A stretch of 64,000 nucleotides of DNA from Alphaproteobacteria bacterium (GTDB lineage Bacteria; Pseudomonadota; Alphaproteobacteria; Rs-D84). A program made the translations under genes and the position numbers. The stretch lies in contig JAFXUI010000004.1 of NCBI GenBank assembly GCA_017535105.1, positions 175,995 through 239,994 on the forward strand, in the 5' to 3' direction. Positions 33,217 to 42,382 of the stretch are shown here, in pieces (the first letter of the stretch is position 1; every line of letters begins with the position of its first letter). The notes below the pieces were generated by a model. It saw only the letters and a program-made list of their open reading frames with translations. It did not search any database and was not told the origin of the DNA.

Positions 33217-33323
33217 TTGTCGCATTTTTCAGATTTGCCTGGGTGCTTTTTGTCGTGTTCATGTCCCGCGACAAGTCCACTGCACTGTTTACATTTACAA
33301 TGCTTTTCGTGTTCTGGTTTCAT
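33213..33323 (-). CDS. 36-aa His/Cys-rich microprotein
   Basis: A short frame from the ATG at 33323 encodes 36 residues with Cys and His clusters: HEKHCKCKQCSGLVAGHEHD, then KKHPGKSEKCDK. Five His, four Cys and many Lys suggest binding of a soft metal such as zinc, copper or nickel. A textbook GGAG ribosome-binding site lies eight bases upstream and a strong terminator follows at once, so it is a complete small transcription unit rather than a chance frame. No signal peptide is present. The family is not recognised. A His-rich exported protein lies 1 kb away at 34192. Confidence 0.7.
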   Translation of the reverse strand: MKPEHEKHCKCKQCSGLVAGHEHDKKHPGKSEKCDK

Positions 33324-33428
33324 CGTGTTTCTCCTTTTTATTTTTATTGGTTTTTGTTTGTCCGGACAGTCGTATTTTACATTATTTACACTGCCCCAGA
33401 CAATATGCATAAATGCCTGAAAAAACAT

Positions 33429-33457
33429 TTGTAATTCGGTGTTTCGTGGTTTAGTAT
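33429..33457 (+). promoter_or_regulatory. Promoter for tRNA-Pro
   Basis: TTGTAA (33429-33434), 17-base spacer, TAGTAT (33452-33457), 13 bases before the tRNA. Confidence 0.5.
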
Positions 33458-33469
33458 ATCGGGGACAGT

Positions 33470-33546
33470 CGGGGTGTAGCTCAGCCTGGTAGAGTACTTG
33501 CATGGGGTGCAAGGGGTCGCAGGTTCGATTCCTGTCACCCCGACCA
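33470..33546 (+). tRNA. tRNA-Pro (anticodon GGG)
   Basis: A 77-base tRNA. The acceptor CGGGGTG pairs with CACCCCG; the C1-G72 pair and A73 fit proline. The anticodon stem CTTGC / GCAAG encloses ATGGGGT, giving anticodon GGG. CCA is encoded. The next coding gene begins ten bases after it. Confidence 0.93.
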
Positions 33547-33556
33547 TAAAATTGAA

Positions 33557-34165
33557 ATGAAAAAATGTGTTTTGTATCTTCATGGCAAAGGTGGTTCTGC
33601 AGACGAGGCGGAATACTATAAGCCGTTTTTTCCAAATTGTGATGTTATTGGAATTGATTATCTTGGTACAACGCCATGGGAAACACGTGAAGAAATTTTG
33701 TCCGCGTATCGTTGGTTCGCGAAACAATACGAAAGCATCAGCATTGTTGCCAACAGTATTGGCGCGTATTTTGGTATGAACGCTTTGACGGACGTGGATA
33801 TTGAACATGCGTATTTTATTTCGCCAGTTGTTGATATGGAACGCTTGATTCTTGATTTAATGCACTGGTCAAATGTGACCGAAGAAGAATTGGCAGATAA
33901 AAAAGAAATTCAATTGGAAACATGGGACGAGCCGTTGTCTTGGGAATATTTGACATACACTCGTGGACACCCGATTGTGTGGAACGTGCCAACAAACATT
34001 TTATATGGTGAAAAAGATATTCTTATTCCATTTGAAACTATTTCCAAGTTTGTAAAAAATACTGGTGCAGTTGTCACAGTTATGAAAAATGGTGAACATT
34101 GGTTTCATACCGACGCCCAGGTTAAATTTCACGACACTTGGTTGAAACAATGCGTAAATAAATAA
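33557..34165 (+). CDS. Alpha/beta hydrolase of the YqiA/RBBP9-like type
   Basis: A 202-residue single-domain hydrolase. The oxyanion region is YLHGKGGSADEA near residue 8. The nucleophile elbow is VANSIGAYFG with Ser near residue 67, an Asn replacing the usual first Gly-x pattern. The acid is in YGEKDILIP and the catalytic His probably in GEHWFHTD. Small esterases of this type act on unknown cytoplasmic esters. The ATG lies ten bases behind tRNA-Pro with no Shine-Dalgarno, so it is probably read from the tRNA promoter after processing. A terminator follows directly. Confidence 0.82.
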   Translation: MKKCVLYLHGKGGSADEAEYYKPFFPNCDVIGIDYLGTTPWETREEILSAYRWFAKQYESISIVANSIGAYFGMNALTDVDIEHAYFISPVVDMERLILDLMHWSNVTEEELADKKEIQLETWDEPLSWEYLTYTRGHPIVWNVPTNILYGEKDILIPFETISKFVKNTGAVVTVMKNGEHWFHTDAQVKFHDTWLKQCVNK

Positions 34166-34190
34166 AAAACCGCCATTTCGGCGGTTTTTG
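34164..34190. terminator. Bidirectional terminator
   Basis: Stem AAAACCGCC / GGCGGTTTT with an ATTTC loop, T run on both sides; serves the hydrolase gene and the convergent His-rich gene. Confidence 0.88.
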
Positions 34191-34191
34191 T

Positions 34192-34485
34192 TTATAATGC
34201 GGCTGCAAGTATTGCAAAGGCGATTAAAACATCACCAAAGTCGGTATGTTTGTTGTGGTAATGATGCACAACACGTGTTTCCGTATGATGTTGTTTATGA
34301 TGATGACGGTTGTTCGCAACATGTGCCGGTTTTGGCGCGTGGTGTGGTTGCGTATGATGTGGCATAGTATGCTCTACAACATGTGCCGGTTTTGGTGCCG
34401 GTTTTTTGTTATGTGCTGGCTGTGCAGCGAACGCGCCAGTTGATATAAATGTTGCAACTGCAACAGCGATAAGTGTTTTTTTCAT
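34192..34485 (-). CDS. Exported His-rich protein, probable metal binder
   Basis: A 97-residue protein with a signal peptide (MKKTLIAVAVATFISTGAFA). The mature region contains 17 His, in clusters such as HTMPHHTQPHHAPKPAHV and RHHHKQHHTETRVVHHYHN, and repeats APKPAHV twice. The C-terminus turns hydrophobic (GDVLIAFAILAAAL), which could be a short anchor. Such composition suggests periplasmic zinc, nickel or copper binding; this is inference from composition only. An AAAGGAG ribosome-binding site and a TTGCAT-N18-TATAGT promoter precede it. Confidence 0.78.
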   Translation of the reverse strand: MKKTLIAVAVATFISTGAFAAQPAHNKKPAPKPAHVVEHTMPHHTQPHHAPKPAHVANNRHHHKQHHTETRVVHHYHNKHTDFGDVLIAFAILAAAL

Positions 34486-34511
34486 GTGTGTACTCCTTTG
34501 TCTGTGAACAC

Positions 34512-34541
34512 ACTATAACATAAAACAAATTCATTATGCAA
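34512..34541 (-). promoter_or_regulatory. Promoter of the His-rich gene
   Basis: On the minus strand TTGCAT (34536-34541), 18-base spacer, TATAGT (34512-34517), about 27 bases before the ATG at 34485. Confidence 0.6.
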
Positions 34542-34581
34542 TAAAATAATTAAAAGTTTTAATAATTTTTAGATCGGTAAT

Positions 34582-37500
34582 TTATTGTAATTTATATAGG
34601 AAAAGAGTGTTGTCTCCTTTTAGATCACCGACAATGCCAATACCTTCTTTACGGAATATTTCTCTTATTTCATCAATATGTCGATCAATAATAGTTGCCG
34701 CGCTCTTTGCATATGTAACACTAGTTCTTCCAGTTTTTTCTAGTTGTTCTATGTGTTGTGGGCTCATCAGTTGTGTGACAGATTTATATGGGTTGTTCAT
34801 AACACCCAAAAGCTCATTAACCTTATGTGCAGCCAGTTCTGTTTGGGAAGATTCATATAAATTGAAATCCAACCCGTACTTTTTAACTATATCAGAAGTT
34901 AGCGTTGATTTCTCGGCAATATCAAGTTTTTGTGCGCTCATTGCGGTTGCATTTGGGTTTGCAAAGTCTAACGCATGACTGGTTTCATGTGCGATATCTT
35001 GTATAAATATATCATAATTTGTTAAATCATTTGGATTTATCCATAATTCTACCCTTTTTCCAACGATTCTGTGATCTGCTCGTAATTCTTCTGGTTTTAT
35101 AAAGTACCAATTACCAGATTTATCTGTAACCCTCCACTCGTACGGATGTACAGCAGCGTTTGTCGTTTTGTCTGTTATTTTTACGGTAGTGGTAAGCATT
35201 TCGTTTGATACTCCGTTGGCTCTTTCTAGGTGCCACATTAAGCTGCGTGCAAACTCCTGTTTTTGTTCGTTTGTTAAATTTGCAAAATTATTTTTGTAAT
35301 AAGAAAGTTCCGATGAGTTATCAATGATTCTTTGTATTTGATCAATATATTCAACCGTCCTTTCGTCAAGGTTTTCCGAAGTACTTAAAGCACGTGTTAT
35401 ATCCGCTTGGGTTTGTAGCTTGGTATTTTGAACAAACTTGTCAAACTCTTGTTGAGCTTGCGGTTGTGACATTTCCTGGTTCTTGATCATTGTGTTTAAC
35501 TCATTTTCTTTTGTTTTAATATCGTCTACGTCTTTCTTAAGTTGTGCAACATATTCTTTGCTCTGTTTTGACTGTGCAATATCGGCTGTACTATAGTTTC
35601 CCGCAAAACCTTCACCTGGTTGTGGAACGCCACGCGCCTTTAATTCATCCATTTCGTCTATGATTCGCTTGTAGTCAGGGTGTTGTTCTGCAACCAGTGC
35701 ATTTCTTACATCCATTGCCGTCCCTCTTTCAGGTGCTTGAAAGATAGCCATGGCTTCACGGTTGTTCGTAAGGTATTCGCTACGTTGCATGTTCAAAATT
35801 TCCATACGTTCCACATCATCCCATGAGACCCAGCCCCACTCTTTGGCCCGTGCGCTGATTTCTTCTGGGGTCCCCATTTGTTTGAACGACGCCATTGATT
35901 GATTGCGTGGCGCGTATTTTTTCTTTAGTATGTAATACGCCAAATCTTCATCAGACATTTTGGAAGGGTCTGTAATATTAAAACCCATATCTTGTGCCGT
36001 CTGTGCGGTTTTACTTTCTGGACCAACAACAGATGTTTTTGGTGATGAATATGCTTTTTTGGCGGTGCTTGCGGCGGCTTCGGTGGCGGATTCTGTTGCG
36101 CGGGTGCCACTTGTCTTGAAATATCCTTTGACATGTTCGATATTATCAAGAAGTAGATAAGTGCTACCGTCGTTACTTACTGGGGTGAAGTCCAGCATAT
36201 TATTTATAAACTCTTTCGATGCTGCTGGACCATCATATTGTCCAACGTTTCCTATACCGTTATAGGCTTTTCTTGATATTGTTGCGAAAACATCTTCGAC
36301 ATTTCGTTGATCGCCAATCATATCATCAAGCGATTGTGCAATCTTTTTTAATTCTGGTGAATCATAATGTTTTATGATAGATTCTAAATCTGCTTTATTG
36401 AACCAACCGTCTTTACCAAATCCAAAGAACACTTCCCATTTCCCAGTTGGAACGTCCAATTTTCCAGCGCTGCCGCTACTGGCATAAAATGGGATTTTGT
36501 GACCGTCATAATTTACAACGACAACTGGGCGCCCCGATACGTTGCCAATATATCCACCGTTATCAAGTTGTTCCAAAAATACTGATTTACCATTTATGGT
36601 TGTTATTGATTTGCCTTTTAGATTGGGAATCTTTTTAGTAGCAACATTGCGATATAGTTTCATGCCAGTGCTTGTTTCGACTTGGTACATATCGCTGGTC
36701 TTTTTAACTATAATCCTGCTGGCGCCTTTTGTTCCGCCCAATCCATCTCCTTGGGTAATTGACATAGCAACCAAATCATCTCTGCCTTGGAGTAATTGGT
36801 TGATGTAATTATTTTCCGCGGCTGTAAGTGGGGACGTTGTGTTACGGCTTCCCACGCCTTTTATAACGACGTACTCACGCGTTTTGCCAAGCTCTTCTAT
36901 CTCATTTATGTATTGTTGTGCTGTGGGTGAAAAGTTCGCAATTTCTGCACTACGCGCAGCATTTGCTCCGTTTGTCGGTTGTTGCGTTCCACGTGTGTTG
37001 CCAGCACCTTCTGTGGATTTCTGTTTTGCGGCGGCTTCGGCGGCTTCGGCGGCCTCCTTGGCGCGTAATTGCTCTGGGGTGTACATGGCCATATATTTTG
37101 TGCCATTTCGTGTTTCTTCGCGGAATACGATACCTTCGGATTCCATTTGTTTGGAAAGTTCTGTCCATTCGGAATCTGTCAGACGTGATTTAGGTAATGC
37201 AGGATTCTGTTTGCCGGCCTTTACATCTGATGCATATTGTTCGAAACTCTTGCTTGCCTTGGCGCGTAATGCTTTTTGTGCCTCGGCGGCTTTTGCGGTG
37301 GTTGCTCTTGTTGTACGTGTTCCTGTGGCGCCTGTTTTGGTCGCAGATGCCGGCGCGGATTGTGCCCTTAACTGTCGTAATTCAGTTGAAAAACCATTGC
37401 CGACTTCTTGGCCTATAAGTTTGCCTTCTTGTTCATGTAATAATTTATCATAATTACGGGTGCCTTTAAGTTGTTTGCCACCCATGTATGCAAACACACC

Positions 37501-40500
37501 AGTGTCATCTTCGGAGTGTACAAGAATCGTAGAAACGACGTCTTCGGGTACAGAACTTTTGGCGGGCGCATTTAACAAAATGTTATGTGCGTGTTCGTGG
37601 GATAAAATTTGCATAGCGTCATCAAGATTTTTTGATGGATGCAGCCCCAGTGGTGCATAGTCTTGCAGACTGATGTTGATTTTTCCACCCAGGTCATAGT
37701 CAGTGCCGCCTGCACCACCACCACTGACTTTGCCGAATTCTATATCAATTGGTTTGCCACTGCCGATTTTTTTATCTGCGCGTTCCAACACAGTGCGCAA
37801 GAATTGTTCTTTATCTTTTTGTGACAGTGTCGCCCAGCGTTGTGATTGGGCGAAAAGATTTTCGTCGCTGGCAATGACATTCAAGTATTCGGCTCGTCTG
37901 GCCTTGGCAACAGATATTGTTTTGGATCGATTAAATAATTTAGATGTGTAATCTACAATTCTTTGGTGGTATGCGATAAAGGCTTTTTCCATTTGTGCTT
38001 CGGTGGTTGCCTTGCCTGCTTCTTCTACGTATTGCAGTTGAATGTCTATTATCTGTTCGTCGCGTGGACTTGCAAGACCATGGCTTGTAGCCCAGGTCTT
38101 TTCTTCATTAAGGCGCGTTAAGGCGCGTTCTTCGCCAGCGGTATATTCCAATGCCTCGCCTGCCTTAGTTGTTGTCTTAACTTCTGGTTCTGGTTTTGCA
38201 GATTCTTTGGGTGCTGGTGCGCTTTCTTGTGTCTTGGGGGCTGGCTTGGCTTCTGTTTCTGGCTTTGCAGTTTCTTTGCTGGTTGTTGCAGCGGTTGTTG
38301 TTGTGTCGCCACCAAGATCCGCAACACGTTTTTCTGCATCAGCCACTTTCTTTTCAAGTGTTTGTTTCCTTGTGACGGAATTACCCTGCTTTGCGGCACC
38401 AGGATTCTTTTCTGCCCATGCATTATATTCTTCAAGTTCTTTGCGTGCGGATGCCAGTTCTTGTTCGGCGCGGGCCAATTCACCCTGCTTTTCCGCGGCA
38501 ACACGCATCGCGGCCAATTCGGCTTCGGTTGGGTTACCCAGTTGGTTAAGAATTGTATTGCGTTCTTGGCGTACAGTGGTCAATTGACGGCGCAAATCAG
38601 CGGCACGTCTGGAACTGGGGTTTTTGCCAAGTTCCGCGGTAATGCGGGCTTCTTGTTGTTCCAATTCGGCAAGACGCGTTGCCTGGGTTGGGGTCATTGC
38701 AACACGCGCAGTCGAAGTCGTTGTGGTTTTTAATGTGATTTTGCCAATGTCTGATGGTCTTAATATTTTCAGTTTTACCCATTTCGTCGCGGTTGCTTCG
38801 CTTATTCTTGCACCGAATTTGGTAACAGCCAATCGCATACCCGACATTATACCCATGCCGAATAATGTTGCGAACTGGGTCACATTTGTAATTTTATTTG
38901 TTGCAACGACAGCCTTTTCTGCGGACGTCAGTTCGGTGTTATAGTAATTTAACAATACTTTGGTCCACGTCTTGGTGTCTGGTTCGGTTTCGGCATCTTC
39001 GCTTAGTATTTTGGCTGTTGCTGCTTTTTCAATCATTTCTTCGAACGTGGTTTGTGATAAAAGACCGATTAAACGTTGAATCTCCGAAGATATTGCTTCT
39101 TGCTCTGGTTCTGTTGCAACAGACAATGCATTACGAATACGCGCGATGTGTTTCTTTAACAAATCGTTTGCACATTTTTCTTCTTTACACTTATTGCTTT
39201 CGTTCAAAAACGACAGTATCCAATTTGACAATGTTGCATCAGTAGCGGTGTTGGCTGCGATAGAGGTTGCTTCTACTGCGACCAAGATAATCATTACCTC
39301 GCCGCCACCAATAAGCGCAAGTGCGGTTCCTGCGATCATACCAGTTACTTCAAGGGTTTTTGTGGTACGTGCAACGCCGCGACTGTCAAGTAAGATGCAA
39401 ACCTTGTTTTTATCGTCCCATTTGGTTCCTTTGCTACTGGAATCATTGGCTTTAAGTTTGTTGCCAAATTCGGTACAGGTTTTGCTGTCTGTCATTCCCG
39501 AACATGATTTGCCAGTGTATGCATTTTGTCCGGCAATCACTTTGCAAGACATGGCTTCGTACCCGGCCCTTGATTTTTTGCCCCACGTTTCATCTAAATC
39601 GTTAAACAAGAAATCAACATTGTGTCCGTTATAAGTGCAAGTCAGTAAATCACCACTTTTCGACATATTTGTAGGATTAATAGTGTTGCAGTTGATTTTG
39701 GAGTCGTGGGTTGCGATTTGTGTTTGTATGCACGAGGTGTATGTTTTGCTTTGTTTTTCTAATTCTTCTTTGGTGCCGGGAAACACTTTGATGTCGTGAA
39801 CAAAACTGTTGTCGCATTTTAATGTTTCCAATGGCCCCGCATTTGCATCCAAATAGTTAGCAATTTCCGTTATGACACGTTCTGATGAATTGATGTTTAC
39901 ATTGGAATGGAAGTAATCGTATTGGACATTATCAATCATATTTAAATCGTCCAGTAATTTGAAACTGGAAATCATATTGTTGCTTTCATGTATCACGCAT
40001 GTATTAGACTTAATTTCTGCACCACCATCAGAATAGAAGGAACGTTTTATCATGGCGTCTATTTCGGAACAGGTTTTTGCGTCAGACGTTTGACACGCGG
40101 TCTGTAATGTTTGGTAATTTAACCCAAACAGCATACATATGCCCTTGTTCAGGTCGCTGCCGGCGATGCCGCGTGTTATACCACCGTCACCAGTGTTTAA
40201 CGAATTAAATTGAAACTCATAGTATGCATCAAGATTCTTGCTTGTGCATGGCATATAATCGTCTGTCCAGAATTTAATTTTTTTGTTTATGGTTGAATCT
40301 GTGTCAGACGCACAAACAATATCATCAGGCTTAGAAATTTTGTGTTGTTTCATAAATTCTTTGGTTTTTACATATTCCTTGGCAAGCCCTGATGCCTGGA
40401 GTGGCGTAACCTTTATTTTGCGGAAAAAGTCTATACAATATTTTGGTTTATCAAGATTTTTGTCTTTGTCATCACTACAAACGTGATAGAAAGGAACCGG

Positions 40501-42222
40501 TGCAGAAGGTGTCGAATCGTCGTCCGACGTGGTGTCGCTGTTTTCTGCGTCTGTTTGGGATGTTGTTGCGGCGATTGCGGTTGTATTTTTTATACAATTA
40601 CCTTTGTCATCGGGTTCATAACCATTGTCCGTATCGCATTCTTTGCAAACACCTTTAACAAGTTTGTAGCCAGTGTCGCATTCTGTGGCAGTACAAGAAC
40701 AAGTACCAACGTCCGCACCAGATTTTATTTTATATATTTTTCCAATCTTTACGTGACCATATTTACAAAAACCACCAACGCGATCTTGACTGGTAATACT
40801 TGTTAATCTTGGGTTGTGGCTTGGGCATTGGTTTTCATCAGGAGTTTCATCGTTGACACCCCCTTCGTCAACAATTGAGGTTGCAATTATTGAATCAACA
40901 ACGTCTTGTGTTTGGGCATCATCAAAATTATCAATTTCATAATCATAGTCTGGGTCGGTGTCAAATTCTGCCTGTGTATAGATTGGGGTGTCAACAATCG
41001 CGGTACATACACCATCAACCAAGTCTGGATATGGGTCGGTGCATACGCATTCGTTGGTATCAAAATCGTATTCACCGAATATGTCTGTAATACACGTAAC
41101 ACAGTAATCGTAATCTGTTTTGAATGTCGATAAATTTGGAACCTTGGGGGCATCTGAGACATTTGTTGTTTTGTCTGATAATGGTTGAATTGCCAAAACA
41201 GTGTCAATATCGTCGACTATTGGCGTGTTGCAATACGGATCTTGCATATGTTGGGCAAGTGCCTGTTGGGCGGTTAAATTGTCATTGTATTGTTGTACCA
41301 AACGCGAGTTGTTTTCAATAGCAGCATCCAGTTCTGATTGTGCCGATTGTACGTCTTGGTCTGCAGATGCAAGTTGTGCTTCGTACTCTGTTTTGATTTG
41401 TGCACTACTTTCTTGTGGAGCGTCCTTGTTAATCTCATAGTTTGCAATTGCAGAGCCAATTGCCCCAATCCCAGCAACAACGGCGCCCGTTTTCAATTTG
41501 TCATCACGGGCATTCTTTTGTGCGGTCCATGCCGCGGCTTCGGGGCCGTTCGGATTAAGAATTGCACGAGCAACCGATATATATGAACCCGCAACAATGC
41601 CCGTCCCAACGTCGTCGTATAAACCAGTTTCTGATTTATCAAGAACAATTTCAGATTCAATACCAGGTTTCAGCCCCAGCGATTCCTTGCGCAGTTTAAG
41701 GTCGTTTGCCAATTTGGCATATTGTGCATAAAGGTTGAACAAGTCGTTTCCGCCCGGCAATTCAACATTGGTTGTGCCACCGCGTACAAATGGGTAATTG
41801 CCGTATTCGCAACGGAAAGATTCAAGGTGAGCGCGCATCTCTTGTTCAATGTCTTCATCAGCGTTTTGTTCGGACAACGCTTCACCAACCATCATGCCAC
41901 CAATACCAACCGTACCAATACCAACCGCGCCAACGGTTCTGTTTTCCAAAGAAGTTTCTTTTTCGCGCATAAGTTCATAGTTTTCTTGCAACTTGTCATG
42001 GTATTCGTTTTTAATACTTTGTTGTTTTGCCATGGCATCATTTAATGCGGCATATTTTGCGCGAATTTCGGGGGCTGTATGTTCGTTTATGACAATGTCC
42101 GAATTGGCAGAGTTTCCGTTGTTTCCGACTTCTTGTGCAAGTGCGCCCGCCGTTGCAATAAACAAGAATAAAGGCATAATAACAAACACGCAACGCATAA
42201 AATAATAGCGGATTTTATACAC
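34582..42222 (-). CDS. Giant exported multidomain protein with two HExxH motifs
   Basis: A 2546-residue protein. The GTG at 42222 follows a GGGGAAAGAGG region; an ATG at 42198 is an alternative. A signal peptide is followed by Ala/Gly-rich hydrophobic patches and coiled coil (40-330), then a Cys-rich region (about 373-550, e.g. YCVTCITDIFGEYDF, CSCTATECDTGYK). A Cys-containing region (about 590-950) appears to hold two related units (DAKTCSEIDAMIK, DSKTCTEFGNKLK). A hydrophobic segment lies near 955-990 (TGMIAGTALALIGGGEVMII). Long Ala/Glu/Lys coiled coils follow. One zinc-protease-like motif is ILSHEHAHNILL (HEHAH 1542-1546), and a second is IAHETSHALDF (HETSH 2412-2416), with TELAAHKVNELL after it. 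No homologue is recognised. The size and domain mix recall large secreted effectors or surface toxins. Confidence 0.8.
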   Translation of the reverse strand: MYKIRYYFMRCVFVIMPLFLFIATAGALAQEVGNNGNSANSDIVINEHTAPEIRAKYAALNDAMAKQQSIKNEYHDKLQENYELMREKETSLENRTVGAVGIGTVGIGGMMVGEALSEQNADEDIEQEMRAHLESFRCEYGNYPFVRGGTTNVELPGGNDLFNLYAQYAKLANDLKLRKESLGLKPGIESEIVLDKSETGLYDDVGTGIVAGSYISVARAILNPNGPEAAAWTAQKNARDDKLKTGAVVAGIGAIGSAIANYEINKDAPQESSAQIKTEYEAQLASADQDVQSAQSELDAAIENNSRLVQQYNDNLTAQQALAQHMQDPYCNTPIVDDIDTVLAIQPLSDKTTNVSDAPKVPNLSTFKTDYDYCVTCITDIFGEYDFDTNECVCTDPYPDLVDGVCTAIVDTPIYTQAEFDTDPDYDYEIDNFDDAQTQDVVDSIIATSIVDEGGVNDETPDENQCPSHNPRLTSITSQDRVGGFCKYGHVKIGKIYKIKSGADVGTCSCTATECDTGYKLVKGVCKECDTDNGYEPDDKGNCIKNTTAIAATTSQTDAENSDTTSDDDSTPSAPVPFYHVCSDDKDKNLDKPKYCIDFFRKIKVTPLQASGLAKEYVKTKEFMKQHKISKPDDIVCASDTDSTINKKIKFWTDDYMPCTSKNLDAYYEFQFNSLNTGDGGITRGIAGSDLNKGICMLFGLNYQTLQTACQTSDAKTCSEIDAMIKRSFYSDGGAEIKSNTCVIHESNNMISSFKLLDDLNMIDNVQYDYFHSNVNINSSERVITEIANYLDANAGPLETLKCDNSFVHDIKVFPGTKEELEKQSKTYTSCIQTQIATHDSKINCNTINPTNMSKSGDLLTCTYNGHNVDFLFNDLDETWGKKSRAGYEAMSCKVIAGQNAYTGKSCSGMTDSKTCTEFGNKLKANDSSSKGTKWDDKNKVCILLDSRGVARTTKTLEVTGMIAGTALALIGGGEVMIILVAVEATSIAANTATDATLSNWILSFLNESNKCKEEKCANDLLKKHIARIRNALSVATEPEQEAISSEIQRLIGLLSQTTFEEMIEKAATAKILSEDAETEPDTKTWTKVLLNYYNTELTSAEKAVVATNKITNVTQFATLFGMGIMSGMRLAVTKFGARISEATATKWVKLKILRPSDIGKITLKTTTTSTARVAMTPTQATRLAELEQQEARITAELGKNPSSRRAADLRRQLTTVRQERNTILNQLGNPTEAELAAMRVAAEKQGELARAEQELASARKELEEYNAWAEKNPGAAKQGNSVTRKQTLEKKVADAEKRVADLGGDTTTTAATTSKETAKPETEAKPAPKTQESAPAPKESAKPEPEVKTTTKAGEALEYTAGEERALTRLNEEKTWATSHGLASPRDEQIIDIQLQYVEEAGKATTEAQMEKAFIAYHQRIVDYTSKLFNRSKTISVAKARRAEYLNVIASDENLFAQSQRWATLSQKDKEQFLRTVLERADKKIGSGKPIDIEFGKVSGGGAGGTDYDLGGKINISLQDYAPLGLHPSKNLDDAMQILSHEHAHNILLNAPAKSSVPEDVVSTILVHSEDDTGVFAYMGGKQLKGTRNYDKLLHEQEGKLIGQEVGNGFSTELRQLRAQSAPASATKTGATGTRTTRATTAKAAEAQKALRAKASKSFEQYASDVKAGKQNPALPKSRLTDSEWTELSKQMESEGIVFREETRNGTKYMAMYTPEQLRAKEAAEAAEAAAKQKSTEGAGNTRGTQQPTNGANAARSAEIANFSPTAQQYINEIEELGKTREYVVIKGVGSRNTTSPLTAAENNYINQLLQGRDDLVAMSITQGDGLGGTKGASRIIVKKTSDMYQVETSTGMKLYRNVATKKIPNLKGKSITTINGKSVFLEQLDNGGYIGNVSGRPVVVVNYDGHKIPFYASSGSAGKLDVPTGKWEVFFGFGKDGWFNKADLESIIKHYDSPELKKIAQSLDDMIGDQRNVEDVFATISRKAYNGIGNVGQYDGPAASKEFINNMLDFTPVSNDGSTYLLLDNIEHVKGYFKTSGTRATESATEAAASTAKKAYSSPKTSVVGPESKTAQTAQDMGFNITDPSKMSDEDLAYYILKKKYAPRNQSMASFKQMGTPEEISARAKEWGWVSWDDVERMEILNMQRSEYLTNNREAMAIFQAPERGTAMDVRNALVAEQHPDYKRIIDEMDELKARGVPQPGEGFAGNYSTADIAQSKQSKEYVAQLKKDVDDIKTKENELNTMIKNQEMSQPQAQQEFDKFVQNTKLQTQADITRALSTSENLDERTVEYIDQIQRIIDNSSELSYYKNNFANLTNEQKQEFARSLMWHLERANGVSNEMLTTTVKITDKTTNAAVHPYEWRVTDKSGNWYFIKPEELRADHRIVGKRVELWINPNDLTNYDIFIQDIAHETSHALDFANPNATAMSAQKLDIAEKSTLTSDIVKKYGLDFNLYESSQTELAAHKVNELLGVMNNPYKSVTQLMSPQHIEQLEKTGRTSVTYAKSAATIIDRHIDEIREIFRKEGIGIVGDLKGDNTLFLYKLQ

Positions 42223-42266
42223 TTCCTCTTTCCCCTGTAAAATGCATGGTATAATGTACTGTTATT

Positions 42267-42296
42267 ATGGTAGAAAAAAAACAATATGTGTGTCAA
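42267..42296 (-). promoter_or_regulatory. Possible promoter of the giant gene
   Basis: On the minus strand a perfect TTGACA (42291-42296) with TACCAT 18 bases downstream (42267-42272); the -10 is weak. On the plus strand a TATAAT lies at 42250-42255, which could serve corA. Confidence 0.4.
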
Positions 42297-42382
42297 TAAA
42301 GCATTTGGTTTTTTTATCAAAATGGTTGATTTTTATTGCGTTGATAACTAGAATCCGTAGGGTAAAAATTAGTCAAAGGAGA

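Noticed and set aside
33386..33808. 140-aa minus-strand frame
   Set aside because: It covers tRNA-Pro in antisense; the GIEPATPCTPCKYSTRLSY-like part is a known tRNA translation artefact.
38042..38587. 181-aa plus-strand frame inside the giant gene
   Set aside because: Antisense shadow of the Ala/Lys/Glu-rich coiled coil; the Ser/Ala/Val bias is what the reverse of those codons gives.
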